NCBI GenBank assembly: GCA_963969495.1
Contig: OZ018333.1
Coordinates: 15,531,239-15,595,238 of the forward strand
Reading direction: 5' to 3'
Origin: Ceratothoa steindachneri
Lineage: Eukaryota > Arthropoda > Malacostraca > Isopoda > Cymothoidae
Length of the DNA: 64,000 nucleotides
This document shows, in pieces, positions 11,142 to 22,637 of this stretch. Under the pieces are notes generated by a model. It did not search any database. It was not told the origin of the DNA and saw only the letters and a program-made list of their open reading frames with translations. How positions within the stretch are numbered: the stretch's first letter is position 1; each line of letters starts with the position of its first letter. A program made the translations under genes and the position numbers.

Positions 11142-11640
11142 GGAGATCTGCTCTCCTCAATAACACCTCATGTAGCATATTGTTAATTTCAGACCTTATG
11201 AACTTCTTATCATCATCCCCAAACCTCCTCAATTTTGCTGCAACGGGTTTGCAGTGAGGAGAAAGACTTGGAAAGAGACGAGGTCTATCCACCAAAGCAG
11301 ACAGTACCCTGCAAGTGACAGGTTTGGAGGTATTTAGATCTTTCTTGGATCCGTCTAAGTCCACAGTAACACTAGAGTGCTGACTCCTAAAGTCTTGACC
11401 AAGAATGACATCACAGCACAAGTCTGGCAGCACAGAAAGCCTTGTATTGTAGTAGCCCTTACCCTTCAAATTGATGTCAACTGTGCAGCGTCCCTTCACA
11501 GGAGACGTGAGTGATAAAGAGACCATAAATACGCTTCCAGTCGCTGTAACATCCTTCAACTTGTGCTTCTTGTGCTTCTATGTGAGGTGAAAGATTCAGA
11601 GTTCCCTATATCGATGAGCGGTCGCTTCATTATTACCAAT
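11113..11640 (-). pseudogene. Gypsy protease and RT leader
   Basis: A retropepsin-type aspartic protease followed by the segment before RT. Just past the gag stop, another frame reads ALIDIGNSESF near 11605-11630, where ALIDTGSSESF would be the active site; the catalytic DTG is therefore DIG and out of frame with gag. Downstream, LPDLCCDVILGQDFRSQHSS (11113-11559 frame) is the typical protease C-terminal ILG-x-DF motif. After it comes the leader to RT, with RRFGDDDKKFIRSEINNML. Confidence 0.7.
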
Positions 11641-12624
11641 CAAAACATACACAGTAGCTCGCCACAGTAGTCCAGGGAAAGAAGCAGAGATTTCGGTCAG
11701 TGTAGAAGACTGAGTAGATGCAGAAGTATAAAATGTAGTAGACCGGCACACCTTAGCAAAGTGCCCTTGCTTATTACACTTATGACAAGTGACGTTTCTT
11801 GCAGAGCACTGTCCACGATTGTGACGGGGACCACCACAGAAATAGCATCGGGACTTTAAATTGGCAGCAGCACAGGTCCTTCCAGCAGAATAAACAGTTT
11901 CCAATGTAGCAGCAGCACAGGTCCCATCATCGGTGCGAGCAGGCTCGGATGTCGCAGCAGCACTTACACCAGAGACAGCATGACGAGAATAAGACTCTGA
12001 GGTCTTCTGAGCAACATCGAGTGCCCTGGCTTGATCAACAACCCTACTTAGGTCCAAAGTTTTATTTTCAAGCAATCGTTGCCTGATTGTATGAGATAGC
12101 AAGCCATTGATGAAAGAATCCCGTATGTAGTCATCCCGATTCTGTGACTCAGTAGCTGCCTTAAAGTTACAATCCTTCCTGTGCACCTGAGGCTCTTGTA
12201 GATACTCATCTATTGTTCCCCCTTCATGCTGCCTACGAGTAACCAATAAATGTCTCGTGAACAATTAATTTTTGGGCTTGATATAGATGTCTTTGAGAAG
12301 ATCTATAGCTGAATCATAGGTAGTACACTCTGCAATGTAACCATATACGGTTGGAGAGACAAAATTGATGAATGTATCCAGCTTGTTAGGATTAAGGCTT
12401 GCGATGGATTCCAGGAATGCAGAGAAAGTACGATTCCAGTGATTCCATTCTCGTGCAGCAGTAGGCGAGTTGGGGGATGCATCCAGGCGTTCAGGTCTCA
12501 GGAATTTATCCATCTTTAGATCAGATGAAGCTATGATATGGCTCCCACTATTTATGTAAAGCACCAGTATAGCCTTTGGATTGGCACTGGCGGGATTGTT
12601 AGTTGAATAAATTGTGGTAATCAT
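11596..12624 (-). pseudogene. gag: Gypsy gag with two CCHC knuckles
   Basis: Capsid and nucleocapsid precursor. From 12510 down it reads MDKFLRPERLDASPNSP and EWNHWNRTFSAFLESI, a capsid start common in arthropod gypsy elements. One in-frame TAA at 12265-12267 interrupts KPKN before FTRHLLVTRRQHEGG. It then continues with IRDSFINGLLSHTIRQRLLE and ends in two knuckles, CYFCGGPRHNRGQC and CHKCNKQGHFAKVC. The rest of the 1-kb frame is open, so this is a lightly damaged copy. Ala/Thr-rich repeats (CAAATLE, CAAANLK) lie before the knuckles. Confidence 0.85.
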
Positions 12625-12729
12625 AATAAAGCGTCAATACCTTTCTCTAGGCTTTATTCAACTAACAAAACATCAATACACTCTAAAAATAAAAGAGAAA
12701 CAATATAAGTAAACAATTATACATATAAG

Positions 12730-14720
12730 GTTATATGAAGCTTAGATCACCACAAAGGCTAAAAGAAATAACAAAAAAAAACATAGAAAAAGAAAAGAAG
12801 GAAGCGCGCTCGGGCGTCGGGGGTAAGCCTACCTCCCCCGGAACAGGAACATGCGACCTACAAAATCTCAAACTAAGTGGAGGAGAACAGCCTCCTCAGG
12901 AAAGTCGTATAGTCCACAAGTCAGTGTGCACTTACTCGTCCCGATTACAAGAGATAAGCGGTAGTAACCCTGCTTGCCCCGGTACCGAGACAGGTGACGT
13001 GAGCAAAGATCACCCAGACTAGGTGATTCACCAAGAATGTGCGGAACAGTCTGTGATACAACGCAGGCGTCGCAATTACGGTGAGGCGAGCGCTTCATTT
13101 CGGAGACCACAGAAAGCAATCTGTCACCGTCGTATCATTAGGGAGGTAGGTGCATGGGAACAGTCGCGGCGAGAAGGCACGTAACTTTAAGTTCACCCCG
13201 ACCATCTCCCATCTTCTTTGCTAATCCTTCCGGAGGGCAGCCCGTATTCCTCCATGTAATCGGTGTGAAGAAGAGCAAAATGCTGCTCTGGTCGCCCAAT
13301 CCTCGCGAAATTTTGGTATCCTCAGCGGCGTGCTCATTCCCCACAATTCATACATGTGCATGAATCTAGCACTAAATAATCTTGACATCCGCCCGACTCG
13401 CCAAAACCGTGGCGTCACGGATATCGCGAACCAGGGGATGTGAAGATTCCAATACCCCAGGAGCACTCAAGGCGCTTTGTGAGTAGCTATAAATCACAAT
13501 CCGGTCTTCGAACCGGGCAAGTTGCGTAATCTCCCGTACCGAGTAGTGTATTGCAACCAGCTGGGCCGTGAAGACAGACGCAGCGCCTGGCAGAGCACCA
13601 CTGACTTCAAACAAATGGGATACGACGTGGAAACCAACCCCCTCTTGGGACTTGTAGCCATCCGTATACACTGGCACAGTTCCAGTGTGACACGCAGTTT
13701 TCTCACAAAGGCCGAAGGCAATACTCCGGGCACTGTAGAAGCTTTGGCAGCAGCGGCGTGGCGACAAATCCAAAGGTAATAACCTCCAGGGTGGTGTCTT
13801 GAGCAGAACCAGGGGCACCACCGGCCCGAGAGCTATATCGAGTTCTTGAAGGATTTTCCTAGCCCTAAACCCATTAGGCTTAGGGTATGACTGGCGTCTC
13901 TTGGATGCCTAGGCACCGTCAAGATCAGCTGCACTTGCAGTGAGAGCTGTTTGCGACAGTAAGGCGCCCGGCTCTCGCGTACAGGCGAGTAATGAACTGT
14001 TCACGGCGCAGCGCGAGTGGCATCTCCCCAGCATCGACAACTAAGCTATTTTGGGGGACATACTAACGGCACCGGTCACTAGGTGAAGGGCCGTTTTGTG
14101 GATCAGATCAACTTTCCACAATACACGCTCGGCTGCGGATGCATAAAACCCGCATTCGTAGTCGAGCTTCGAACGAACAAAAGATCTATAAAAAAGTAAG
14201 GCAGTAGCCCTATCAGCCTGGGGCGCTGAACGTCACAAAACAAAGAATATCCATGGCGCGGCTACAACAGACCCTAGGCTGCGAATACGAGCCCCTCAGA
14301 TGAGGCGTCGCTCAAATACGAGACCAAGGAAACGGTGTGAGTCCACAACTTCATGACGAAAAGCATTTTCGTCAGGAAGCCACACTCTGTAGAAGACAGG
14401 TGGCCTCCGCTGTCCAAATAAAAGGCTAATCTACCATTTACCAACTTCCCCATCAACTTGCACACGCGGGGTTAAAGAGATCGGGCGGACACCGGCCGAG
14501 GTAGAGTGATCTCTCCCAGGTTTGCAAAAAGCCAGCTCAGCTCAGTATCGATTCGCCAGGAGTCTGGGAGGATATCGTCTATCCACATCCTGTTGAACAA
14601 ACTTCACAGAAAGGCCATGCCTCGCTCACTCAAGTGTCGAAGCATGGCGTACGGGACATTGTCTAACCAGTGACAGTGTTCGCGCAGGAAGCGTGAGCGG
14701 AACGTAAATCATTCAAAGTT
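12730..14720 (-). pseudogene. Jockey-like RT and RNase H, dead
   Basis: Same family as 2.6-5.0 kb, inverted. From high to low coordinates: an RT block YAMLRHLSE at about 14620-14650; AFYLDSGGHLSSTECGFL at 14274-14465; the RT-to-RNase H linker at about 14150-13880; RNase H at 13372-13821 (VPVYTDGYKSQEGVGF for the first Asp, IVIYSYSQSALSA where YSDSQSA is expected, so the catalytic Asp is lost); and a Cys/His-containing tail at 12868-13119 (CDACVVSQTVPHILGE). The 3' end fades into A-rich sequence near 12760-12800. All blocks lie in different frames. Confidence 0.8.
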
Positions 14721-14920
14721 AACCTGTCGTTCAAGGCTTCTACACATCTGGAGGTAAAGTCCATTCGACGACCTTTCGTGACATCACGACGCGCATTGAA
14801 TTTTAGCGGAGCAGCATCCCAGCAAGAGAATGCGGTCGCAAAGGATTCGGCTACAGACGCAGTGTATGAGATTGTGGTCCCAGTCTCCTGGAAAATGGGA
14901 GGGGCGTGTAGCAGCTCTGC

Positions 14921-15035
<115 letters not shown>

Positions 15036-15298
15036 TTATATCATTTTTCTTAATTTTATATTTGTAAAAAAGTCTTTAAAAACAATTGGCATGACTTTTG
15101 GCAACATTTACACGCACGTACTAACGCTTACAAATATTCCTCATGGGAGACAAAATTTTCATTTGTTCCCTCGCTATCTCCATGTCAAGGTCCAGTGAAT
15201 TCTTTCTCCATATAATCCTTAAGTTTTACAAACGAAAACACTCTAATTCCTTTCCAGACTCTCATACATTTTCCCTTTTAACCATCGGGATTTTAATT

Positions 15299-15378
15299 AC
15301 ATTTTAATTAGTTACAAATACATTTTAATTAGTTACAATTACATTTCAAGTAGTTACAAATACATTTTAATTAGTTAT
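15299..15378. repeat. 20-21 bp tandem repeat, about 4 copies
   Basis: The unit is close to ACATTTTAATTAGTTACAAA. Four neighbouring copies differ by single bases, for example CATTTCAAGTAGTTAC in the third. Confidence 0.8.
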
Positions 15379-15395
15379 CTTGATATCATCATTTA

Positions 15396-15490
15396 GTTAC
15401 CTATTCACCATTACCTCTGTTACCTATTTAACACTTACCTTTGTTACCTATTTACCATTACCTTGTTACCTACTTACCATTACCTATCTA
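15396..15490. repeat. About 21 bp tandem repeat
   Basis: The unit is close to GTTACCTATTTACCATTACC, with four to five imperfect copies in succession. It is separate in sequence from the array just to the left. Confidence 0.75.
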
Positions 15491-16149
15491 CCTTACACCA
15501 ATTTAGTCATAACGAAAATTCACTATTAAACTCATGTTCATTTTGTATAATTAAATTCAAATTCCACCAATATAATTTCAAATATGTATCATTCTTGTTA
15601 ATCTATAATAATATATATTTTCTTCTATCCTCGTTGTATTTCATCCATTCCTTAACGATTTCGTGTCCAACCATTAAGCCTAACTTCGCCATAAGCTTAG
15701 CCTTTTTTACGATTCACCAACTCTCGTCAAAAACTTATAGATATAGGTTTGTTGTGAAGCATCTATCGAGGTTCATACCACGATGGCCCTATATCTATAA
15801 ATTGGTGCCCAAGTTTTGTTTAATTATCTCCCGTACGTTCATCCATTCTTAATTATAAAATCAAATATAAATTTTAAACCCAGTCACATGGTTTCATATT
15901 TTTAGAGTCACTTACTCACGCGTTCATTTTCCAAGCGTCGATTCTCAACACATGTTAGTTTGTAATCCCAAGTTTCCAATTACATCCTTAATTGAATTAA
16001 TAATATCCTTATTAAATTAAATTTATTATATCTATATAAATAAGATTGAATATTTATTTTCCCATATTTTTTTATTTTACGCTCATTCGCGTGACTGGGT
16101 TTTACACATACACACACACACGACACACACCGCATACTAGTTACGAATC

Positions 16150-17684
16150 ATGATGGTTACATCAGCAGTTTCGTTAAGAACTCAAACCATTACGATATCT
16201 CAGGCTGGCCTTACTGCTTCCACCAATACGAGTATCTCTAATGTTACTTCAACAAGCATCCTTCATCATTCGCCCAACATGCAAGAAGATCGATCTCGAT
16301 TCCTTCCTTCCTCGATTGTCCTCCCAAAATATGATTTGGGCAAACCCATTGCCTGGTTAGAAATGGCAGAAATAATAATGATGCATCACGCCATCTCTGA
16401 ACAAAACGGATTTTCTGCATCACTCAGAATTTACCATTAAGTATCTTCTCGTTTTTTAAAAACATCTTGCAAGAAAGTGGTAGAATTGAGGTTTGGGACA
16501 AATCAAAAGAGGCTTTTAGGGAGGAGTTTTGGAGATCGCAAGTCGAAGATCTAAGGATTTTATTAAATACTCAGAAGTTGGGTGACCGGCGTTCCACGCG
16601 ATTTCTGGAGCATCTAAAAGACTTAATTCGAACTAAGGGAGCTGTTAGAATTTTTCGACTCTTTGCTCACAGAAATATTTATGCGTGGGATTCCTGAAAA
16701 TATTAGGCCAATCATCTTAAGGACATCACCCACTAATGTGGAGCAAATGGCAAAGGCAGCCGATGAGTTGTTCAATAATCCATACGTAAGCTGGGGATCA
16801 ATTTCAATCTCTCAAGAACCATGTTCAAATTTGTCTATTTCACAGGTTTGTTTATCGAGGGAGTCTTCAGACAACCGACCAGAACTCGCACGTAAGTCAT
16901 CCTCCCGGCACAGGATCTTGCTGCTGTGTTGGAGAGGATAGAGAGCGATCTTCGTGCCCTAGAGGTGCGACACGGGGTGCAGCGAGAGCACAGTCGTGAG
17001 CAGGGTATAGGGGAGTCCGACGCCGTTCTTCCTCCATAAAAAGAAACCAACGAGGGAACTCCAGCTCAAGAGGTGGGGCATGGCAGAATCATTTTCATTC
17101 TCGTCCCTAATTCTCAGGGTTTCTGTTGGTATCATTCTAAATATGGTAACAACGACGTGCGTTGTGTACAGCCTTGTAGCTTCTACCACACATTTAAACC
17201 TCGTTCTTCACCGAATCCTTATTCGCAAAATTTTCACCCTCCGACAAATAATGCTGCTAAAGTTTCTTTTCTTCAACTTTCAAATTGGTGTTGGTACCAT
17301 TGCAGGTTTTGGAGCAAAGGCAGAAAAATGCTTACACCCATGCACGTACCAACATCATGTGCGTTTTTCAACTCCAACTTCTTCACATACCCTAATTTCA
17401 CCAACCTCAAACGCGCAAATTCAGCAAAACTCTCCGTGTTCTCTTACCCAAATTCCAAGCTCACCAGCACAACATGATCTTTTAAACTACAAACGCAAGT
17501 GATTCATGGGTCTATCACCTCTGCAAGCTCAGTTTTTCCTCAGGTCGATCCTCCTTGTAGTATTTACGACCCACTTTCCAGTTTTTCATTTTTGGTTGAC
17601 ACCGGTGCTCAATGCAGTGTCATTCCAACCTCTCTGGACGATAAAGCTTGCCTGTCTGACCTTGTCCTTAAAGTCGCTAACTCT
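16150..17684 (+). pseudogene. Gypsy gag-protease with CHCC box (CsRn1-like)
   Basis: Start at ATG 16150 after a short leader. The capsid is visible in pieces: VLPKYDLGKPIAWLEMAEII, then after a stop and frame changes LRILLNTQKLGDRRSTRFLEHLKDL and MRGIPENIRPIILRTSPTN with ADELFNN. Instead of CCHC knuckles it has two boxes of the form C-x2-H-x9-C-x3-C: CWYHSKYGNNDVRCVQPC at about 17124-17178, and a frameshifted second copy at about 17290-17345. Such a box is reported for the CsRn1 clade of gypsy elements. A protease follows with an intact FLVDTGAQCSVIP (DTG at about 17598-17606). The element breaks at about 17685, where an inverted gag of another family begins. Confidence 0.75.
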
Positions 17685-18453
17685 TCGGATCATGACACAT
17701 TCTCGCATAATGACCAGCCTTTGCACAGTTACCACAAGCATAATTCATACCCCCTCTAGCAGTCACTCCACCATTCAACTTCGGACAGTCTCTCTTCAAA
17801 TGGCCCTTCTCTTTAAACTCGAAACATTCCTTCAGACTTTCCTGACAATCTTTCACCATGCGCCCCTTCTTTCCACACGCAAAACATGCACCAGAGGTCC
17901 ACCTGCATTCAGCCAGCACATGTCCCTTTCGTCCACACCTACGACATTCCACACTCCTTTTCACTCCATTCTGCCTCTCATTCGATGGGATATACGTCAG
18001 TTGTTCCCTCATATACCCATTTCCACGCTTGACATTCATCTGTCCCCTTCCATTCGACTACCCTCCATTTACCCATCCATTCTGCCGGCCCAGGAAGCTC
18101 GACATCACTCCAGCTGGTGCAGCCTTCAGGGCATCGCTGTAACTGACAAACTGCTGAGGTGGAGGAAAGCTCCTGGGCCTCTTATGCCCAACATTCACAC
18201 TGTACCATCCATCCTCTTCTCGATCGCTTTCATCATCAAATCGCCCATCTTCAAACAGCTCCAACACATCCTCCAATATCAACCGTTCACCTGTCAGTCT
18301 CATTCTCTCTTTTCTCTTTCCACTCAGCCATTCACTCACCTTTCGCGGGATCGTGTCCAGAAACTTCCTCATCAGTGGTTTATACTTATTCACTCCATGA
18401 TCGTCATACCTCGTCCTTGCCATATCTCAAGCCTATGTGCATACATATTCACC
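17685..18453 (-). pseudogene. gag: Inverted copy of the five-knuckle gag
   Basis: Same family as 6031-7696, minus strand. It runs from about YAHRLE (18453) through MRKFLDTIPRKVSEWLSGK, the shared FVSYSDALKAAPAGVMSSFL and the knuckles CRRCGRKGHVLAEC, CFACGKKGRMVKDC, CFEFKEKGHLKRDC and CGNCAKAGHYARMC. It ends inside the position between knuckles four and five. Here the second knuckle keeps its Cys, which is a stop in the 6-kb copy, but it has Arg for His, and the third has lost a Cys. Both ends are abrupt joins: to a gypsy protease on the left and to a non-LTR endonuclease on the right. Confidence 0.85.
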
Positions 18454-21405
18454 GATAGGTGGGCTGAGTTGTCTTTACACAAATGCTCGTAGTCTTAGAA
18501 ATAAGAGGGATGAACTATTTAGTTATATCATTCATGAAGATATAGATATAATATGTATAGTTGAATCATGGGTTAATGAAAATATATTAAGTGATAATGT
18601 CAGTGAATTTGAACTAGAGGGTTACACTATGTACATTAATCAAAGGAGAGATAGAACTGGTGGTAGGTTGATTATTTATATCAGAAATAGCATTTCTTCA
18701 AATCTAAATAACTCTATAAAGCAAGGAGAAGGTGAATCATTATAAATAGATATTAGGGTTGGTAAAAATAGGAAAATACACTTGGGAACTTTTTAAAGAC
18801 CACCAGGGAAATAAGTAAAGGATGCAAAGAAGATACAGTTATTCTTGGTGACTTTAATTTAACTTCGGTGGACTGGAAAAATATGATAGGAAGAAATAGA
18901 GCAAGTTGTAAGTTTATGCAGTGTTTTGAGGATAACTTTTTGACCCAATTTGTTAATAAGCCAACAAGGAGTGCCAATATATTAGATCTAATTCTTTTCA
19001 ATGATGATCACTTGGTTCAAGGATTGAGTGTAGGGAAATCATTGGGAAACAGTGATCATCAGATAGTTCAGTTTAATTTGCAAATAGTTAAGGGTACAAC
19101 AACGACAAACTCCACAAAAATTCCAAATTTTTATAGGGGAGATTATGATAAATTACGCAGCATGCTAAATCAGATTAGGTGGGATATAGAATTCCATGGA
19201 AAGAATACTTATGAGATGTGGAATATTTTTAAGACTATATTAAACATGGTTCAGGAACAGTGTATTCCAATGAAGTCTATTAGGAAGAAATGTAAGAAAC
19301 CATTATGGTGGAATCAAGAGATAGCTAATAAAGTTTCAGAGAAAAAAAGGCATACCAGAGATTAAAAAGTGAGAGTAGTTTAGATAATTTAAACCATTAT
19401 AGGTCAACCAGAAATGAACTAAGTAAGATTATTAAGAAGAACAAAAGGAGAGCAGAAATTAATTTAGCTAAAAATAATAATAAAGATCCTAAACAATTCT
19501 TTAGCTATTATAGAATCAATAATAAATCTAACAGTGATAAAATAGGGCCTATTAGATATGAAGGGATTTTGAAGGAATCTGATGAAGAAATAGTAGAGGT
19601 CCTTAATGATCATTTTGCTTCAGTATTCACAGAAGAGGAACCAGTTAGATTAATTGATGATAATTCTAGGTCAAGGGAAGTAGTGATAAATTATATTAAT
19701 GTAAACAGAGAAGAAATTAAAGGGTTTATAAATACTAGTAAGGCATCTGGCCCTGACAACATTTGTTCTAGGATACTCAAAGAAGGTGTAGAAAGTATTG
19801 CGGTAGCTCTTAGGAAGATATTTATCATATCACTAGAGTCTGGGTAAATACCTAATGATTGGAAATTGGCAAATGTAGTGCCAATTTTTAAAAAGGGAAG
19901 CCACGAGGGCCTAAATAACTTGGGCCGATAATCTTAACTTCTATAGTCTGTAAAATTCTTGAGAAGATAGTTAAGAAGGGAATTTCTGATCACCTAGAGA
20001 GTAGCAGGTTAATTAATGATGCTCAGCATGGGTTTAGAAAAAGTAGATCCTGTTTAACTAATTTACTAGATTTAATGGAATATATAACTAAAGAATTAGA
20101 TAGGGGTGAGAAAGTTGATGTGATCTACTTAGATTTCAGCAAAGCTTTTGATAAGGTTCCACATAGAAGACTAGTTTATAAATTAAAACTGCATGGGATA
20201 TGTGGGAAAGTTTTAAATTGGATAACAGTTTTAGGCCCTTTATTATTTATAATCTATGTGATCTTGGGCAAGGTGTGAATAGTAAAGTGTCAATTTTTGC
20301 TGATGACACTAAATTGGCAGCTGTAGTCGAAGAGGTTGAGGGTAGCTTTAAAGTGCAAGGTGACTTAAATAAGTGTTAGTTTGGGCTCAGTAGATGACTT
20401 TTAACCTTAATAAATGCAAAGTTATTAACAAGGGGATAGATAATAGGGAATTTAGCTATGGGATTGATGGGTATTGGCTTAATTCAGTTGAAGATGAGAA
20501 GGACTTAGAAGTAGTAGTAGATACGTCACTGAAGTTTTCAAAGCAGTGTATTGAGGCAAAAAATAGAGCAAATAGGGTGCTAGGTTACATTAAAAGAAAT
20601 GTTAGCTACAAGAGTAAGGAGGTCATCCTTAAACTATATAACTCTAATTTCAGGCCACATTTAGAGTACTGTATACAAGCATGGTCACCACATTTTAGAC
20701 ATGATATAAACTTGTTAGAGTCAGTATAAAGGAAGGCAACAAAAATAATGCCTTCCCTGAAGCACCTTGAATATAAAGATATACTGAGAGTATTAAATAT
20801 TTTCTCATTTGAGAGAGGATTTGTGAGGGGAGATATGATTGAGCTTTTTAAAATCTTTTCTGGGATGGATAAATTGGATTTCAGCAAGTTATTTGAGTTA
20901 GAAGGTAGTAATAGGACTAGAGGTCACCACTTAAAGATTAAAAAACAGAGGTGCAGACTGGATGTTAGAAAATATTTTTTCACTAACAGAGTGGTGGATT
21001 ATTGGAATAGTTTGCCACCTGAGACTGTAGACAGCCCAAACTTGAATGTTTTCAAGCGCAGATTGGATGATTATATGGGGATGGAGGGTTAACTTCTTAC
21101 TTTTTGGTATAGGGGTATGTTTCTTAATTCATTCCTGTGGGTGAAGTTTCTTTTTATTGTATATTTTGGGGACTTTGATTTTGTTTTTGACAGACTCCTA
21201 TGGGGGCTTTAATTTATATATTGTAGATGCATGGTCTGACATAATCCTATAGATTGTTTAAATTGTATATTGTAGATGCATGATCTGACAAAATCCTATG
21301 GATGCATTATGTAGGTGGGATTTGGTGGATACGGATGACCTTTGATAGGCCCTTGTGGCTTTTGTCATCCGTGAAATTATGTTATGTTATGTTAATGTAT
21401 TTTTT
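18454..21405 (+). pseudogene. CR1-like non-LTR element, family B
   Basis: A 5'-truncated endonuclease-RT ORF. Endonuclease: SCLYTNARSLRNKRDELFS, ICIVESWVNENILS, ILGDFNLTSVDW near 18845, PTRSANILDLILF and SDHQIV. After a linker (KKPLWWNQEIANKVSEKKR) comes RT: SGPDNICSRILKEG, the decayed NYRPI region near 19920, DAQHGFRKSRSCL, VIYLDFSKAFDKVPHRRL, a deletion that removes the SGVPQGS box, VLGPLLFIIYV and FADDTKLAA. The C-terminal tail is FKRRLDDYMGMEG at about 21090. The 3' end is marked by TTATG repeats (GTTATGTTATGTTA, about 21380-21400). A close inverted copy lies at 49491-50933. Confidence 0.85.
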
Positions 21406-21741
21406 TTTATGGATCCCCGAAATCCAAAATAAAGTTTTTTCTTTCTTTCTTATAATCAGTAAATGTGTGCACAAAAAAGCGCATATAAAATACTACAACA
21501 AAGGGTTAACAAATATAAGGCACCATTCAATTAATTAGAGCTGAACACAGAAAAAATCGACTCACAAATCTCTAAACAAACTTAGGAAATTTTAAAAAAC
21601 TAGGAAAAAAACCCATGGGACAGTAAAAAATTAGGCTTCTGAACAAACTTCATACTAAAACCTAAAATACAGATTAACACATAATATTTGTAGACACTAT
21701 TTTCATCAATATATATAATTGATTATTTGACTGAGCAGAGA

Positions 21742-21770
21742 TTTTTTTTTTTTTTTTTTTGGGGGGGGGG
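21742..21770. repeat. T19-G10 homopolymer pair
   Basis: A run of 19 T followed at once by 10 G. The inverted copy at 49102-49131 has 11 C followed by 19 A, so the unusual tract is kept in both arms. Confidence 0.9.
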
Positions 21771-22236
21771 ATGGAGGAATTATATTATTTATCTAATTCA
21801 TGTCGGGATCAAGCCTAATTTATATAACTTGTAGTTAACCGCATTATGTTTCGCCTGTTAGGCTCGTTCTATAAAATAGGTACAAGTTAAACAGCACCAA
21901 ACTAATGTTCGTAATTTTTGTCAAAAATCTGCATTATTTTTACATAGCTATAGTCAGGATCATACTATTAATTGGAATAGTGCTAAACCTGTTATAAAAT
22001 GCACAAAATACATTTCAAGAAATATTTTGGAGTGTATCTCTATTAACACTTTCCCAAATTTTAATATTAGCCCTGGATTGTTTAGCCTATATCCTATCAT
22101 TTCTAATCATAATAAATCACAAATTAAAGTGTTTAAAGAATTTATACCCCCTAGTTAGGGTTTTGATGCAGGTAGCCGTATTAACCCCTCAATCCTTACT
22201 ATTTAGGACATTGTCTGTCCTGCCCTACGTTATTCC

Positions 22237-22267
22237 ATGAAGAGGTCTTTTAGAATAAAGACGAAAG
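22237..22267 (+). ncRNA. Hammerhead-like core, variant
   Basis: ATGAAGA is followed by a hairpin GTCTTT/AAAGAC with a six-base loop and then GAAAG. This resembles the CUGANGA - stem II - GAAAC core of a hammerhead but has AUG for CUG and G for the last C. The inverted copy near 48600-48635 keeps the same stem. Cleavage seems unlikely with these core changes. Confidence 0.4.
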
Positions 22268-22308
22268 CTCTCGGAATCGTTTTTCCATTTTCCTGATGGG
22301 TGTTATTT

Positions 22309-22311
<3 letters not shown>

Positions 22312-22352
<41 letters not shown>
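22312..22352. repeat. (TA)n microsatellite
   Basis: About 41 bases of TA. It is the left half of a TA tract into which the 2.75-kb transposon appears to have inserted; the right half is at 25107-25175. Confidence 0.9.
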
Positions 22353-22358
<6 letters not shown>

Positions 22359-22563
22359 TTCGGGTGATGACTCTTTTACAACCTCATATCCCTGTGTCAT
22401 AATTTGATGAGCTTTAATTAAAGATTATATAAAATCTTACTTTCAAGGTGATTTGATAAAAAAAAACACGCACAAAATGATTTAAAATTTTTTTATTTGT
22501 CAGCTTTTTTGTCCAGTTTTTAAAGTCACTGGCAGCATATACAAGATTGAACACAAGCTTATG

Positions 22564-22568
<5 letters not shown>

Positions 22569-22634
<66 letters not shown>
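22569..22634. repeat. (TA)n microsatellite inside transposon
   Basis: About 66 bases of TA between the transposase stop and the left TIR. Confidence 0.95.
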
Positions 22635-22635
<1 letters not shown>

Positions 22636-22637
22636 CA

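Larger units (their letters stand above)
9481..12660 (-). mobile_element. Ty3/gypsy retrotransposon, internal region
   Basis: Gag, protease, RT, RNase H and integrase occur in the order gag-PR-RT-RH-IN on the minus strand, which is the gypsy rather than copia order. The integrase is cut at its C-terminal part near 9481 and no LTR is recognisable there. Upstream of gag, the minus strand has AATAAAG near 12645, which could be the tail of a 5' LTR. Every domain carries at least one lesion, so the copy is inactive. Confidence 0.85.
21406..22311. repeat. Block A non-coding repeat next to family B
   Basis: AT-rich non-coding DNA, repeated inverted and about 98% identical by eye at 48557-49490, where it also adjoins the 3' end of a family B element. 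It contains a T19-G10 tract and a hammerhead-like core near its right end. No open frame with motifs. It may be terminal-repeat sequence of a Penelope-like element, but no RT/GIY-YIG gene of that class is in the window. Confidence 0.75.

Noticed and set aside
17506..18492. 328-codon plus-strand frame
   Set aside because: It runs antisense through the inverted gag and across two element junctions, so it is a chance frame.
21840..21880. Another ribozyme core (GCCT/AGGC hairpin then GAAAC on the minus strand)
   Set aside because: The sequence before the hairpin does not match CTGANGA, so only half the core is present.
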